From: Geminicoccus roseus DSM 18922
Lineage (GTDB): Bacteria; Pseudomonadota; Alphaproteobacteria; Geminicoccales; Geminicoccaceae
Assembly (NCBI RefSeq): GCF_000427665.1
Contig: NZ_KE386572.1
Span: forward strand, 1,157,117 to 1,221,116
DNA: 64,000 bases
Direction of reading: 5' to 3'
Part shown: piece after piece, positions 38,117 to 46,543 of the stretch
Layout of the letters: each line of letters starts with the position of its first letter
How positions within the stretch are numbered: position 1 is the stretch's first letter
Notes under the pieces: model-generated
Database searches by the model: none
Told to the model about the DNA's origin: nothing
The model's input: only the letters and a program-made list of their open reading frames with translations
Translations under genes and position numbers: made by a program

Positions 38117-39601
38117 ATGAAAATGAAGAGAGTATTTCTGGGTGATCAACTGCACTTTGCGCTGGCTAACTGCCGTCGGGGGTCGGTCTCCGTGACCCTG
38201 GCCCTGGCGACCTCTCTGCTCGGGATGGCGGGGTTGCTCGCGCTGGACGTGGCGCGCATCGACCTGGCGCAAGGAAGGCTGCAGGCGGCGGTCGACGCGG
38301 CTGCTCTGGCGGTCACCCGGGATGTGGCCTCGGTCACGCTGGAGGCGGATGCGCGGCTGATCTTCGAGGCGAACCTGCCGCGCGGATATCTTGGACTGGT
38401 GGTGGAGAAGTTCGAGCTCTCGACTTCTCCGGGCGCCGACGGTCTGCAATCCCTGTCGCTGGATGTGGAAGCCAGCATCCCTTCCGCCGTGCTCGCAGCC
38501 AGCCAGGCATTCGGCTTCACGAGCAAGCAACTTGCGGTGCATGCGAGCGTCGCGCGCGGGACCCGCACAACGGAACTGGTCATGGTCCTCGACAACACAG
38601 GGTCGATGTCCGGGCAGCCCATCCAGAATCTCCGCTCGGCCGCCAGGGAACTTTCCGACATCCTGTTCAAGGGTCAGCCCCATCTGCCGGGCCTGTATGT
38701 CGGCATCGTCCCCTATGTGGCGACGGTCAACATCGGAAAGCAGCATCTCGACTGGATCTTGCCCGTGCAGCCGGGAGGCCTGCTTCCGCCCCTTGGCATC
38801 AGCCTGATCGGGTCATGGCAGGCCTACGCCCCGACCAGCTGGAAGGGCTGCGTCATGGCCCAGTTACCGCCCTTCGACATGACCGACGATACCATCCTGA
38901 CGGCGGGACGGTTCTATCCGTTCTACTGGGCTTCGGTTCTCGGAGGACTCAATGTCTGGCCCGTCCTGGGCAAGGTTCTGGAGGTCCCGCAGCGAAACGA
39001 CGCCTATGGCCCCAACCTGGGGTGTGGACCTCCCATCACTCCCCTTACCTCGTCCCGCGCGATCATCGAGCAGGCCATTGACGGGCTCGACGCGTGGAAC
39101 CGGGGTGGCACCATGGCGAATCTCGGCCTGGTGTGGGGGTGGCGCGCGCTGTCGCCCAAGTGGCGCGGATTCTGGCGCAATGCGGACGGCAGCCCGATCT
39201 CCTTCTCCCACCCGCTGGACTACGACGCCTCCCACAACACCAAGGTGATCGTCCTCATGACCGATGGTCAGAACGGGTGGTACAAGGACGACTATACCGC
39301 ATATGGCTGGCCCGAGGCGAACCGCATGGGGACCAGCAAGGTGAATGCGACCGAGGCGATCAATACGCGCATGGCATCGGCCTGCACCTCGCTCAAGAAC
39401 CTAGGAGTGGTTCTGTTCACGATCACGTTCGGCTCGGTCGATGAGCAGACCCGTACCCGATTTGGCGCCTGCTCCTCGTCTCCCACGCAAAACCCCCTTT
39501 TCCCGGGCCGGAAGTATTTTCATGCCCCAACGGGAGAGGAACTCCGCAGCGCGTTCAGCAACATTGCCGGCCAGCTCACTGAGCTACGCCTGGTCAAGTA
39601 G
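38117..39601 (+). CDS. tadG: VWA-domain pilus assembly protein TadG
   Basis: The 494-residue protein has an N-terminal Tad-type helix (RGSVSVTLALATSLLGMAGL, then DVARIDLAQGRLQAAVDAAA, the PilZ/Tad 'Flp-Tad' N-domain). A von Willebrand A domain follows, with MIDAS start VLDNTGSMSGQ near residue 158 and a second metal residue in VIVLMTDGQNGW. TadG is secreted or membrane-anchored and may contact the surface. The gene ends the tad operon. Downstream is the insertion-sequence stack, and no tad gene is broken by it. Confidence 0.88.
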   Translation: MKMKRVFLGDQLHFALANCRRGSVSVTLALATSLLGMAGLLALDVARIDLAQGRLQAAVDAAALAVTRDVASVTLEADARLIFEANLPRGYLGLVVEKFELSTSPGADGLQSLSLDVEASIPSAVLAASQAFGFTSKQLAVHASVARGTRTTELVMVLDNTGSMSGQPIQNLRSAARELSDILFKGQPHLPGLYVGIVPYVATVNIGKQHLDWILPVQPGGLLPPLGISLIGSWQAYAPTSWKGCVMAQLPPFDMTDDTILTAGRFYPFYWASVLGGLNVWPVLGKVLEVPQRNDAYGPNLGCGPPITPLTSSRAIIEQAIDGLDAWNRGGTMANLGLVWGWRALSPKWRGFWRNADGSPISFSHPLDYDASHNTKVIVLMTDGQNGWYKDDYTAYGWPEANRMGTSKVNATEAINTRMASACTSLKNLGVVLFTITFGSVDEQTRTRFGACSSSPTQNPLFPGRKYFHAPTGEELRSAFSNIAGQLTELRLVK

Positions 39602-39929
39602 GATTGCGAGCGTGGGGGCTGAAGGCGGATCGATCGGTAGGGTTGGCCTGCCGAAATCGTCACCACAGACGCTGATGGAAAGCTGATGGAGCGGCACCGG
39701 ATGATCACCTGCCGGGTCTGGGGCCATGGTCGCATGCGCACAAGGTCGTGCTCCAGCATTCGTTCTGGGGGCAGATGCGCTTCTTGGCGGGAGCATTGAC
39801 GGCTCAGAGGTCCTTGTTGAACGGAAGCTTGGGGGATGGACTTGCAGATCCGCCCAGCTCCGGGCGACATCGGAGCGCTCGCCCATGCTGGCCGCCACCC
39901 CGAGGTCGTGAGTGCCCCGGCTGCCATCC
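39602..39929. other. Gap between tadG and the insertion-sequence stack
   Basis: About 330 bases carry no supported gene. A stretch near 39740-39850 might be a very degraded continuation of the IS630-type remnant that follows, but no motif can be named. No terminator hairpin for the tad operon was found. Confidence 0.4.
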
Positions 39930-40091
39930 CGTTGTCGACGTCCGTCGTCTCTGCCTACCGCCGGACAGGCCCGACCTGAACTCGATCGAAACGGGATTCG
40001 CCAGGCTCAAGGTCATGCCGCGCAAGGCAGCCGCGCGGACCCGTCGCCCAGCCATGGATCGCCTTCGACGGTCTCCTTCCCGCCGCAGCCG
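39930..40091 (+). pseudogene. Degraded C-terminal fragment of an IS630-type transposase
   Basis: The plus frame reads CLPPDRPDLNSIETGFARLK followed by VMPRKAAARTRRPAMD. This is a worn copy of the IS630 C-terminal motif with consensus LPPYSPDLNPIE, containing the third catalytic acidic residue. Upstream sequence lacks the other two acidic residues, and the end runs into the CTAG at 40092-40095. A second reading frame continues beyond the inserted elements at 44763 (CASYLLHCGCGA), as if one old element had been split by everything in between. Confidence 0.55.
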
Positions 40092-40338
40092 CTAGGTAGG
40101 GAACTCATTCAGCCCAGGCTGAGGTGATGGCGACGAGTGCGAGCGCGGCCAGGTAGTTCTGAGCGAGGCGGTCATAGCGGGTGGCGATGCGTCGCCAGTT
40201 CTTGAGCCAGCCGAACAGCCGCTCGATCAGGTTGCGGCGGGCGTAAGCCTTGCGGTCGAGCGGATAAGGGATGGTGTGATCCTCCCCCGATTGCGCGGAC
40301 ACCTCTGATACGCTCCTGCGGAGCGAGGAAGGTGTTTG

Positions 40339-40664
40339 ATGGCGAAGACGCGACGGGAGTTCACGCCCGAGTTCAAGCGAGAGGCGGTAGCGCTGCTGGA
40401 GAGCAGCGGACGGCCGCAGATGCAGATTGCTGCGGAGCTTGGGATCCAGCCGTCGATGCTGAGGCAGTGGCGCGCAGCCCTGAACGGCGCCGCCCCTTGC
40501 TCACGGCAGGAGACTTCGGCGGCATCCTCGCCGACGCGCCCGGTTGCTTCCCCGTCCGACCAGGCGGCCGAGATCGCCCGGCTTCGTCGTGAGCTCGACC
40601 GAACGCGCATGGAGCGCGACGTCCTAAAAAAGCCATCGGCATCTTCGCGGAGGTGCCGAGATGA
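40339..40664 (+). pseudogene. IS3-family orfA with a probable one-base deletion
   Basis: The frame encodes the orfA helix-turn-helix and leucine zipper (TRREFTPEFKREAVALLESS, MQIAAELGIQPSMLRQWRAA, EIARLRRELDRTRMERDVLK). At 40626-40632 there is an AAAAAAG slippery heptamer. Immediately after it the frame reads on as KPSASSRRC to 40989. Inserting one G would restore KKAIGIFAEVPR and a stop at 40662-40664, the normal orfA end overlapping orfB, so a base seems lost. Confidence 0.65.
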
Positions 40665-41413
40665 GGTTTGCCTTCATCGAGCAGCATGCGCGCACCTACC
40701 CGGTGCGCCTCATGTGCCGCGTGCTCGAGGTCTCCACGAGCGGCTACTACGGATGGCGGTCACGTCCCGAGAGTGCCCGGTCGGCTGCCAATCGTCATCT
40801 TTTGGAAAATGTTCGCCGGGTCCATGCCGGCCATCATGGTCGTTATGGATCGCCTCGCGTACATGCAGCTCTCCGGGCGGAGGGCCGATCGGCCAGCCGC
40901 GGGCGTGTGGAGCGTCTGATGCGCCGCTACGGGATCCGGGCTCTCGCGGGCCGGCGGTTCCGGCCGTGCACGACCGACAGCCGGCATGACCTGCCGATCG
41001 CCCCGAACCTCCTGAAGCAGGAGTTCTCGGTCTCGGTGCCCAACAGGGTCTGGCTGGCGGATATCACCTACCTGCCGACTGGAGAAGGATGGCTCTATCT
41101 TGCGGCCCTCCTCGATCTCGCGACCCGCAAGATCGTCGGCTGGTCCATGCGTGATCACATGCGGACCGAGCTGACGACAGCCGCTCTGATGATGGCCGCC
41201 CAGCATCAGAGACCCAGCCCCGGCCTGATCCACCACTCGGATCGCGGCAGCCAATACGCCGCCAAGGCCTACCGCAAGCAACTCGCCGGTATGAAGGCGG
41301 CCCCGTCGATGAGCCGCACGGCCTGCTGCTACGACAACGCCCCAATGGAGAGCTTCTTCCACACTTTGAAGATCGAACTCGTCCATCAGCGACGATGGGC
41401 GACCCGGGACGAG

Positions 41414-42772
41414 GGTAGCGTCCGCGCTCGTGGTGGAAATTTGCTGAGCTTCTGAGGTGGTCATCGGACCAGCCGGGTAGGGTGGAGTTGCGACGCTTCA
41501 CCTGAACGGAGGACCGATGACCGAGGACAGACTGCCACTGGCCGAGCTGATGCAGAAGGCCGGCGATGGCGACTTCCTGCGCGCCGTGGCCGAGGCGGTG
41601 CTGCAGCTGTTGATGGAGGCGGACGTGGAAGGGCTGATCGGCGCCGGGCGGCACGAGCGCTCGCCGGAGCGGCTCAACTACCGCAACGGGTTTCGCGACC
41701 GCGCACTCGACACCCGGCTGGGCACGCTCCAGCTGCGCGTGCCCAAGCTCCGCCAGGGCAGCTACTTTCCGCCCTTCCTCGAGCCGCGCAAGGTCAGCGA
41801 GAAGGCACTGGTGGCGGTCATCCAGGAGGCCTGGATCGGAGGCGTGTCCACCCGGCGGGTCGACGAGCTGGCGCAGGCCATGGGCCTGAGCGGCATCTCG
41901 AAGAGCACGGTCTCCAAGCTGTGCAAGGACATCGACGAGCGGGTGAACGCCTTCCTCGAGCGACCGCTGGAGGGCGATTGGCCCTACTTGTGGCTCGATG
42001 CGACCTACCTGAAGGTCAGGGAGGGCGGCCGCATCGTCTCGGTCGCGGCGATAATCGCGGTGGCGGTGAACGCCGAGGGCCGCCGCGAGATCGTTGGCTT
42101 GGGCCTGGGCCCGTCCGAGGCAGAGACGTTTTGGTCGGGCTTTCTCAAAGGGCTGGTCAAGCGCGGCCTGCGTGGGGTCAAGCTGGTGGTCTCGGACGCG
42201 CACGAAGGGCTCAAGCACGCCATCGCCAAGGTCCTTGGTGCCACCTGGCAAAGGTGTCGCGTGCACTGGCTAAGGAATGCCTTGGCGCACGTGCCGAAGG
42301 GCCAGCAGACGATGGTTGCCGCCGCGCTGCGCCAAGCCTTCCTGCAGCCGGACCAGGAGGCGGCCCGGCAGGCCTGGCGCCAGCTCGCCGATCAGCTCCG
42401 CCCCCGCTGGCCCAAGCTCGCGGACCTGATGGACGCGAGCGAGCACGACGTCCTGGCCTACCTGGCATTCCCGGTCCAGCACCGGGCCAAGCTTCATTCC
42501 ACGAACCCGCTGGAGCGCCTGAACAAGGAGGTCAAACGCCGGGCCGACGTGGTCGGCATCTTTCCCAACGAGACCTCGATCCTGCGGCTGATCGGAGCCG
42601 TGCTGCTGGAAGCCAACGACGAGTGGCAGCTCCAGCACCGCTACATGCAGCTCGAGGCGATGGCCGAGCTGCTCACACCCGAGCTTGGAACCTTGAAACT
42701 TCCACCCCTGGCCGCCTAGGCGATGACCACCTCAACGCCCACCGAATTTCCACCATGTTGACGGACGTGACC
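41414..42772 (+). mobile_element. IS256-family element inserted in the IS3-family element
   Basis: Ends begin GGTAGCGTCCG (41414) and, on the other strand from 42772, GGTCACGTCCG; both continue to TGGTGGAAATT, an imperfect 28-base inverted repeat. CGGGACGAG is repeated directly on both sides (41405-41413 and 42773-42781), a 9-base target duplication as usual for IS256. Element size is 1359 bases. It appears intact and is the youngest layer. Confidence 0.92.
41517..42719 (+). CDS. IS256-family (mutator-type) transposase
   Basis: The 400-residue transposase looks complete. The DDE residues are in LWLDATYLKV (about residue 161), KLVVSDAHEGLKHAI (about 227) and NPLERLNKEVKRR (about 334). The characteristic mutator segment CRVHWLRNALAHVP is present. 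N-terminal HTH region ISKSTVSKLCKDIDERV. Length is normal for the family. It is the only transposase in the stack without visible damage, so the element may be active. Confidence 0.95.
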   Translation: MTEDRLPLAELMQKAGDGDFLRAVAEAVLQLLMEADVEGLIGAGRHERSPERLNYRNGFRDRALDTRLGTLQLRVPKLRQGSYFPPFLEPRKVSEKALVAVIQEAWIGGVSTRRVDELAQAMGLSGISKSTVSKLCKDIDERVNAFLERPLEGDWPYLWLDATYLKVREGGRIVSVAAIIAVAVNAEGRREIVGLGLGPSEAETFWSGFLKGLVKRGLRGVKLVVSDAHEGLKHAIAKVLGATWQRCRVHWLRNALAHVPKGQQTMVAAALRQAFLQPDQEAARQAWRQLADQLRPRWPKLADLMDASEHDVLAYLAFPVQHRAKLHSTNPLERLNKEVKRRADVVGIFPNETSILRLIGAVLLEANDEWQLQHRYMQLEAMAELLTPELGTLKLPPLAA

Positions 42773-43083
42773 CGGGACGAGGCCCGCCGGGACCTGTTCG
42801 CCTACATCGAAGGCTACTACAACCGGCAGCGCATCCATTCCGCCCTCGGCTACCTCACGCCCGAGCAGGCCGAACAGAAAGCGAGCTAAACCCCCCGTCC
42901 GCCAAATCGGGGGAGGATCAGTGCGACTGGCGGTGGAGGGGATCACGGCCTGGATGTGCCGAGCCCAGAGCCAGCTACGGAGATCGTCGGCATCATAAGC
43001 CTTGTCGGCGATGACGCGCCGAGGTGGCGGAACTGCACGGAGCAGCGGGATGGCCATGCTGATGTCGGCGATGTTGCCCGGCG

Positions 43084-43509
43084 TCAGGGCAAAGGCAACC
43101 GGTCGGCCACGATCATCGGCCAGGCAATGGATCTTCGACGTACGGCCACCGCGCGAGCAGCCGATCGCCTGGCACCATTCGCCCCCTTGCCACCAGAAGC
43201 GGAGCGATGGGCTTTGACGTAGGTGCTGTCGAGAGCAAGCTCGGCCGGGATTGTTCCAGTGCTGGCAATTGGCTGGAACAGGCGCTGCCACAGACCACGC
43301 CGCGACCATCTGTTGTAACGGTTATAGATGGTCATGGCCGGGCCGTAGGCGGGCGGCACGTCCCGCCAACGGCAGCCAGTCTTGAGCACGTGCAGGATCC
43401 CGCTGATCACCCGCCGATCGTCCACCCTGGGCCGACCTGGCCAACCATTGGGCAGATGCGGCTCGATCCGCGCCCAGGCGCCGTCCGACAGCCAGTACAG
43501 GTGTGCCAT
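43084..43509 (-). CDS. IS5/IS427-type transposase, orfA
   Basis: The 141-residue frame has the DUF4096-type N-terminus (LYWLSDGAWARIEPHLPNGW, VISGILHVLKTGCRWRDVPP, TIYNRYNRWSRRGLWQRLF) and LDSTYVKAHRSASGGKG with the first catalytic aspartate. Members of this group make the full transposase by frameshifting from orfA to orfB. A run of five G (43182-43186 on the minus strand) sits at the switch point, and orfB continues in the -1 frame. The partner orfB is broken by the IS3-family insertion. Confidence 0.85.
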   Translation of the reverse strand: MAHLYWLSDGAWARIEPHLPNGWPGRPRVDDRRVISGILHVLKTGCRWRDVPPAYGPAMTIYNRYNRWSRRGLWQRLFQPIASTGTIPAELALDSTYVKAHRSASGGKGANGARRSAARAVAVRRRSIAWPMIVADRLPLP

Positions 43510-43590
43510 CCGTCATACCCTCCTCAGCCGACGTCCCTGATCAGTCGATCGAAAGTCATGAAGCCGCAGAAGGTTGTTTGAGTTCCCTAC

Positions 43591-44684
43591 CTAGTGGTGT
43601 GAGTTGGAGGTCCGTTGGCAGAAGCGAGCGACACTGGCGAGAATGGTATCCGCGCTCTTGGTCCAGACGAATGGTTTGGGATCTGCGTTGTTGGCAGCGA
43701 TGTAGGCTCGGATGGCCTCCTCCAACTCCTGCGTGCTGGTGAACACGCCGTGCTCAAGCCGGCGCCGGGCCAGCAGGGCAAACCAACACTCGACCAGGTT
43801 GAGCCAGGAAGCACTGGTCGGGGTGAAGTGCAGGTGGACGCGGGGCCGCTTGACCAGCCAGTCCTGGACGATCCGGGTCTTGTGGGTGGCGGCATTGTCC
43901 AGCACGACGTGAACGTCGGCATCTGCTGGTACGCCTGCCTCGATGGTGTCGAGGAAGGCGCGGAACTCGATGCTGCGATGCCGGCGCTGGCAGCGGCCGA
44001 TGACGGTGCCAGCCTTGATGTCCAAGGCCGCGAACAGATCGGTCGTGCCGCAGCGCCGGTAGTCGTGCGTATGGCGCTCGAGTTGTCCCGGCCGCATCGG
44101 CAGGACCGGCGCGGTCGGCCGCAACGCCTGGATCTGCGGCTTCTCGTCGACGCACAGCACCAGGGCCCGGTCCGGCGGGTTCAAGTACAGGCCGACCACA
44201 TCACGCACCTTGTCCACGAAGGCCGGATCGGTGGAGAGCTTGAACGCCTCCACCCGGTGGGGCCGCAGACCGAACGCACGCCAGATCCGGCTCACCGCCG
44301 TTTTGGCTCATCCCAGCCCGCCTGGCGATCGACCGGGTGCTCCAGTGGGTGGCGTTGGCCGGCATCTCTTCCAGGGTCAACGCGATCAGACGCTCCACGG
44401 CTTGATCGTCGATCCGCCTTGGTGCGCCAGGACGCGGCGCATCGACCAGACCCTCCAGTCGATGCAGGGCAAAACGCCGGCGCCATAGGGCCGCCGTCGG
44501 CCGGCTCACGCCCAGCGCCCTGGCCACCCCGAGATTGATGGCCTCCGGCTCGGTGCAGGCAAGCACCACCCGGGCACGCTTAAGCCAGCGCCTGTCCCAC
44601 CTTGTGTCGACGGATCAGGTTCTCCAGCGCCACCCGTTCCGCCGATGTCAGCTCAAGAGCAATCGCCTTTGGTCCACGAGCCAT
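43591..44684 (-). pseudogene. IS630-family transposase with two one-base insertions
   Basis: Starting ATG 44684-44682 (MARGPKAIALELTSAERVAL), the frame breaks twice. One break is near 44580-44583, where an extra base turns KRARVVLAC out of frame. The other is at the T-run 44301-44304, where MSQNGG replaces the expected MSQTAVSRIW. Restoring both gives about 360 residues with LVLCVDEKPQIQAL (Asp), VHVVLDNAATHKT (Asp) and NLVECWFALLARR (Glu). The stop TAG is formed by the flanking TA plus the next base. Inactive in this form. Confidence 0.85.
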
Positions 44685-44760
44685 GGCAGCCTCCTCCAAA
44701 CAAAGATGCTACCATCGCCCAACTTGATCCAACTGCAAGATGATCTTTAACTCAGACCAC
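43594..44760 (-). mobile_element. IS630-family element
   Basis: Ends GTGGTGTGAGTT (43594) and, on the other strand from 44760, GTGGTCTGAGTT are inverted repeats with one mismatch in 12. TA dinucleotides flank both ends (43592-43593 and 44761-44762), the typical IS630/Tc1 target duplication. The element is 1167 bases. The IS5-type element sits exactly at its left edge. Confidence 0.88.
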
Positions 44761-44762
44761 TA

Positions 44763-44835
44763 GGTGCGCCAGCTACCTCCTCCACTGCGGCTGTGGCGCC
44801 AGGGAGGATGAAAACGCCCTGGATCAGCTCGCCTC
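44763..44835 (+). pseudogene. Possible downstream end of the split IS630-type remnant
   Basis: If the inserted elements are removed, the left remnant reads on into RCASYLLHCGCGARE, which resembles the IS630 C-terminal pattern ECANYxxHxGY. The match is short and worn, and the reading frame differs by one base from the upstream fragment, so this is an inference only. Confidence 0.35.
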
Positions 44836-44844
44836 CGTCCTGGT

Positions 44845-46068
44845 TCACGCCCGGGCGCTTGCCCGGATTGATGCGGCCAGCCAGTCCTCCCGCTCGGCGA
44901 CCACGTCCTCCAGTTCGAGCCAGCTTGCCATTGCCTGGAGCTCTTCGCCCAGGGCGCTGGCGGTGGCGCCGGGATCGCTGCCGGGCTCGAGATGGGCGGA
45001 GCGGACCAGCAGCCGCCGATTGGCGCGGTCCGCCTTCAGGTCGACCCGCGCCACCAGGCGGTCGCCCAAAAGGAAGGGCAGGACGTAGTAGCCGTGCACC
45101 CGCTTGGCGGCAGGCGTGTAGATCTCGATGCGGTAGCGGAACTGGAACAGGCGCTCGGTGCGGCTGCGCTCGAACACCAGCGGGTCGAACGGCACCAGGA
45201 GCGCCCGGGCCGAGACGCGGCGGGGCAGGACCGCGTCCTTGGCTAGAAAGGCGGGGGCGCGCCAGCCCTCGACGCTCACCGGAAGGAGCAGGCCGGCCTC
45301 CACCAGCCGCTCCAGGGCTGCGGCAGCCAGATCCACCGGCAGCCGCCAGTAGTCGCGGAGATCGCCCGCGGTGGCGATACCCAGGGCACGCGCCGCCTGG
45401 GCGGTGAGTTCCGCCGCGGCCGCGACCGGGTCCGGTGTCGGCGCGTTCAGGATCGCGTCGGGCAGGACCCGCTCGGGCAGGTCGTAGACGCGCTCGAAGC
45501 CTCTCCGGGCAGCCGCGGTGATCCGCCCGGTCCAGAACAGCCATTCGAGCGCGGTCTTGCTGTCCGACCAGCCCCACCAGCCCCCTTGGCCCCGCTCCTG
45601 CGCCGCCAGTCCCCCGGCCGAGAGGGGGCCGCGGTCGCGGATCTCGTCATGGATGCGCGCCACCAGGGCCGGCTTCGCTTCCGCCAGGTCATGGATTCCG
45701 CGCCAGATGCCCAGCCCGGCTTCGGCACGTTCCATCCGCCAGCGCAGCAGGGGCTGCACGGCGACCGGCAGCAGCGAGGCCTCGTGCCCCCAATACTCGA
45801 ACAGCCTTCGCCGGACCGGCCGCAGCCTGGCGCCGTCATGCGCGGCCAGCCGGTCGAGGATCGCGCGGTCATAGGCGCCGAGCCGCGAGAACAGCGGCAG
45901 GTAGTGGGCGCGTACCAGCACGTTGACGGAATCGATCTGCAAGAGGCCCAGCCGCTCGATCAGGGCGCGGATCCGCGCCTCCCCCGGCAGGTCGGCCCGC
46001 TTGCGGGCAAAGCCCTGCGCGGCCAGGGCGATCCGCCGCGCTTGCGCGATGCTGAAGCTCGCGCTCAT
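44845..46068 (-). CDS. YcaQ-type winged-helix DNA glycosylase
   Basis: The 407-residue protein belongs to the HTH_42/AlkX (YcaQ) family, whose E. coli member unhooks DNA interstrand crosslinks. The N-terminal segment IRALIERLGLLQIDSVNVLV carries the QxD catalytic motif (QID, about residue 45). AHYLPLFSRLGAYDRAILDR and RRLFEYWGHEASLLP also fit, as does SARALLVPFDPLVFERSRTE near residue 300. The ATG at 46068-46066 is a clear family start. The insertion stack begins 83 bases downstream of its stop and leaves the gene intact. Confidence 0.88.
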   Translation of the reverse strand: MSASFSIAQARRIALAAQGFARKRADLPGEARIRALIERLGLLQIDSVNVLVRAHYLPLFSRLGAYDRAILDRLAAHDGARLRPVRRRLFEYWGHEASLLPVAVQPLLRWRMERAEAGLGIWRGIHDLAEAKPALVARIHDEIRDRGPLSAGGLAAQERGQGGWWGWSDSKTALEWLFWTGRITAAARRGFERVYDLPERVLPDAILNAPTPDPVAAAAELTAQAARALGIATAGDLRDYWRLPVDLAAAALERLVEAGLLLPVSVEGWRAPAFLAKDAVLPRRVSARALLVPFDPLVFERSRTERLFQFRYRIEIYTPAAKRVHGYYVLPFLLGDRLVARVDLKADRANRRLLVRSAHLEPGSDPGATASALGEELQAMASWLELEDVVAEREDWLAASIRASARA

Positions 46069-46543
46069 CACTGCCGGCCGCCAAGATGCGCCTGCCCGGA
46101 CCGGATGGCCGGCGGGCATTTCCTGTCCTTGGGGTGCGCCCTGCGACCAGACCACGCCCAGGCGGGTCTTCCGCCGAAGCGGCAGCTTCGCCGCTCTGTC
46201 CATGGACAAACCCGCCCAGGCGCCGCACAACGCCGCACCCTGTCCAGCTCGCCCATGGCCCGGGAGCCGGTTTCGCCTTGGCAGCCAGTTCTCATCGTTC
46301 GCCCCTGCCCTCGCTGCTTCGTCGGGGCGACCGGTACCGCTGGTCCCGGACCCGCCGCAATCCGCGGCCGGCACCCGGCTGCCAGCACCGCGCACACGGA
46401 TCCCCCGGACCGGAAGATCGGCTCCGGGCGAGGCCTGGAGGCGATCGTCGGCCATGGCGATCCGGATACCTTCCGGCTGCGCGGCGGGCCCGGCGGCTGA
46501 GCGGTGGCATGGGATCGTCGCGCCTGCGCAAGCAGCCCGGAGC
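46069..46543. other. Intergenic stretch between the YcaQ-type gene and the sugar kinase
   Basis: About 475 bases with overlapping open frames in several phases but no start signals, domain features or hydrophobic segments that would support a gene. It should include the promoter of the YcaQ-type gene. Nothing else was recognised. Confidence 0.45.

Larger units (their letters stand above)
40661..42889 (+). pseudogene. IS3-family transposase orfB, split by an IS256-family element
   Basis: The first part (40661-41413) has MRFAFIEQHARTYPVRLMCR, the rve integrase core with VWLADITYLPTGEGWLYLAA (Asp), HHSDRGSQY (Asp) and YDNAPMESFFHTLK (Glu), and breaks off at RRWATRDE. The last part (42782-42889) reads ARRDLFAYIEGYYNRQRIHS, LGYLTPEQAEQKAS. 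The join is in frame at the duplicated target site. All three catalytic acids are before the break, but the C-terminus is lost. Confidence 0.9.
40277..42920 (+). mobile_element. IS3-family element inserted in the IS5-type element, itself interrupted
   Basis: Ends TGATCCTCCCCCGATTGCGC (40277 onward) and its counterpart ending at 42920 match as 24-base inverted repeats at 22 positions. Direct repeats GTG (40274-40276 and 42921-42923) are the target duplication. Without the IS256-family insert and one copy of its duplication the element is about 1276 bases, normal for the family. Confidence 0.9.
40105..43186 (-). pseudogene. IS5/IS427-type transposase orfB, split by an inserted IS3-family element
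   Basis: The first part (about 43186 down to 42924) reads GGRTSKIHCLADDRGRPVAF, DKAYDADDLRSWL and AVIPSTASRT. The second part (40276 down to 40105) reads IPYPLDRKAYARRNLIERLF then GWLKNWRRIATRYDRLAQNY. Joined, they give AVIPSTASRTIPYPLDRKAY without a frame break, with the second Asp (DKAYD) and final Glu (NLIERLF). The gene is inactive as it stands. Confidence 0.88.
40096..43590 (-). mobile_element. IS5-family (IS427-type) element, interrupted
   Basis: Terminal repeats GTAGGGAACTCA (40096-40107) and TGAGTTCCCTAC (43579-43590) are perfect complements over 12 bases, flanked by CTAG on both sides (40092-40095, 43591-43594). Removing the inner insert (40277-42923, one target copy included) leaves about 848 bases, the normal size for the group, with orfA and orfB on the minus strand. 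Confidence 0.9.

Noticed and set aside
40096-44760. Reading the whole IS region as one composite transposon carrying cargo
   Set aside because: All genes inside are transposases and each boundary has its own ends and target duplication, so nesting explains it better.
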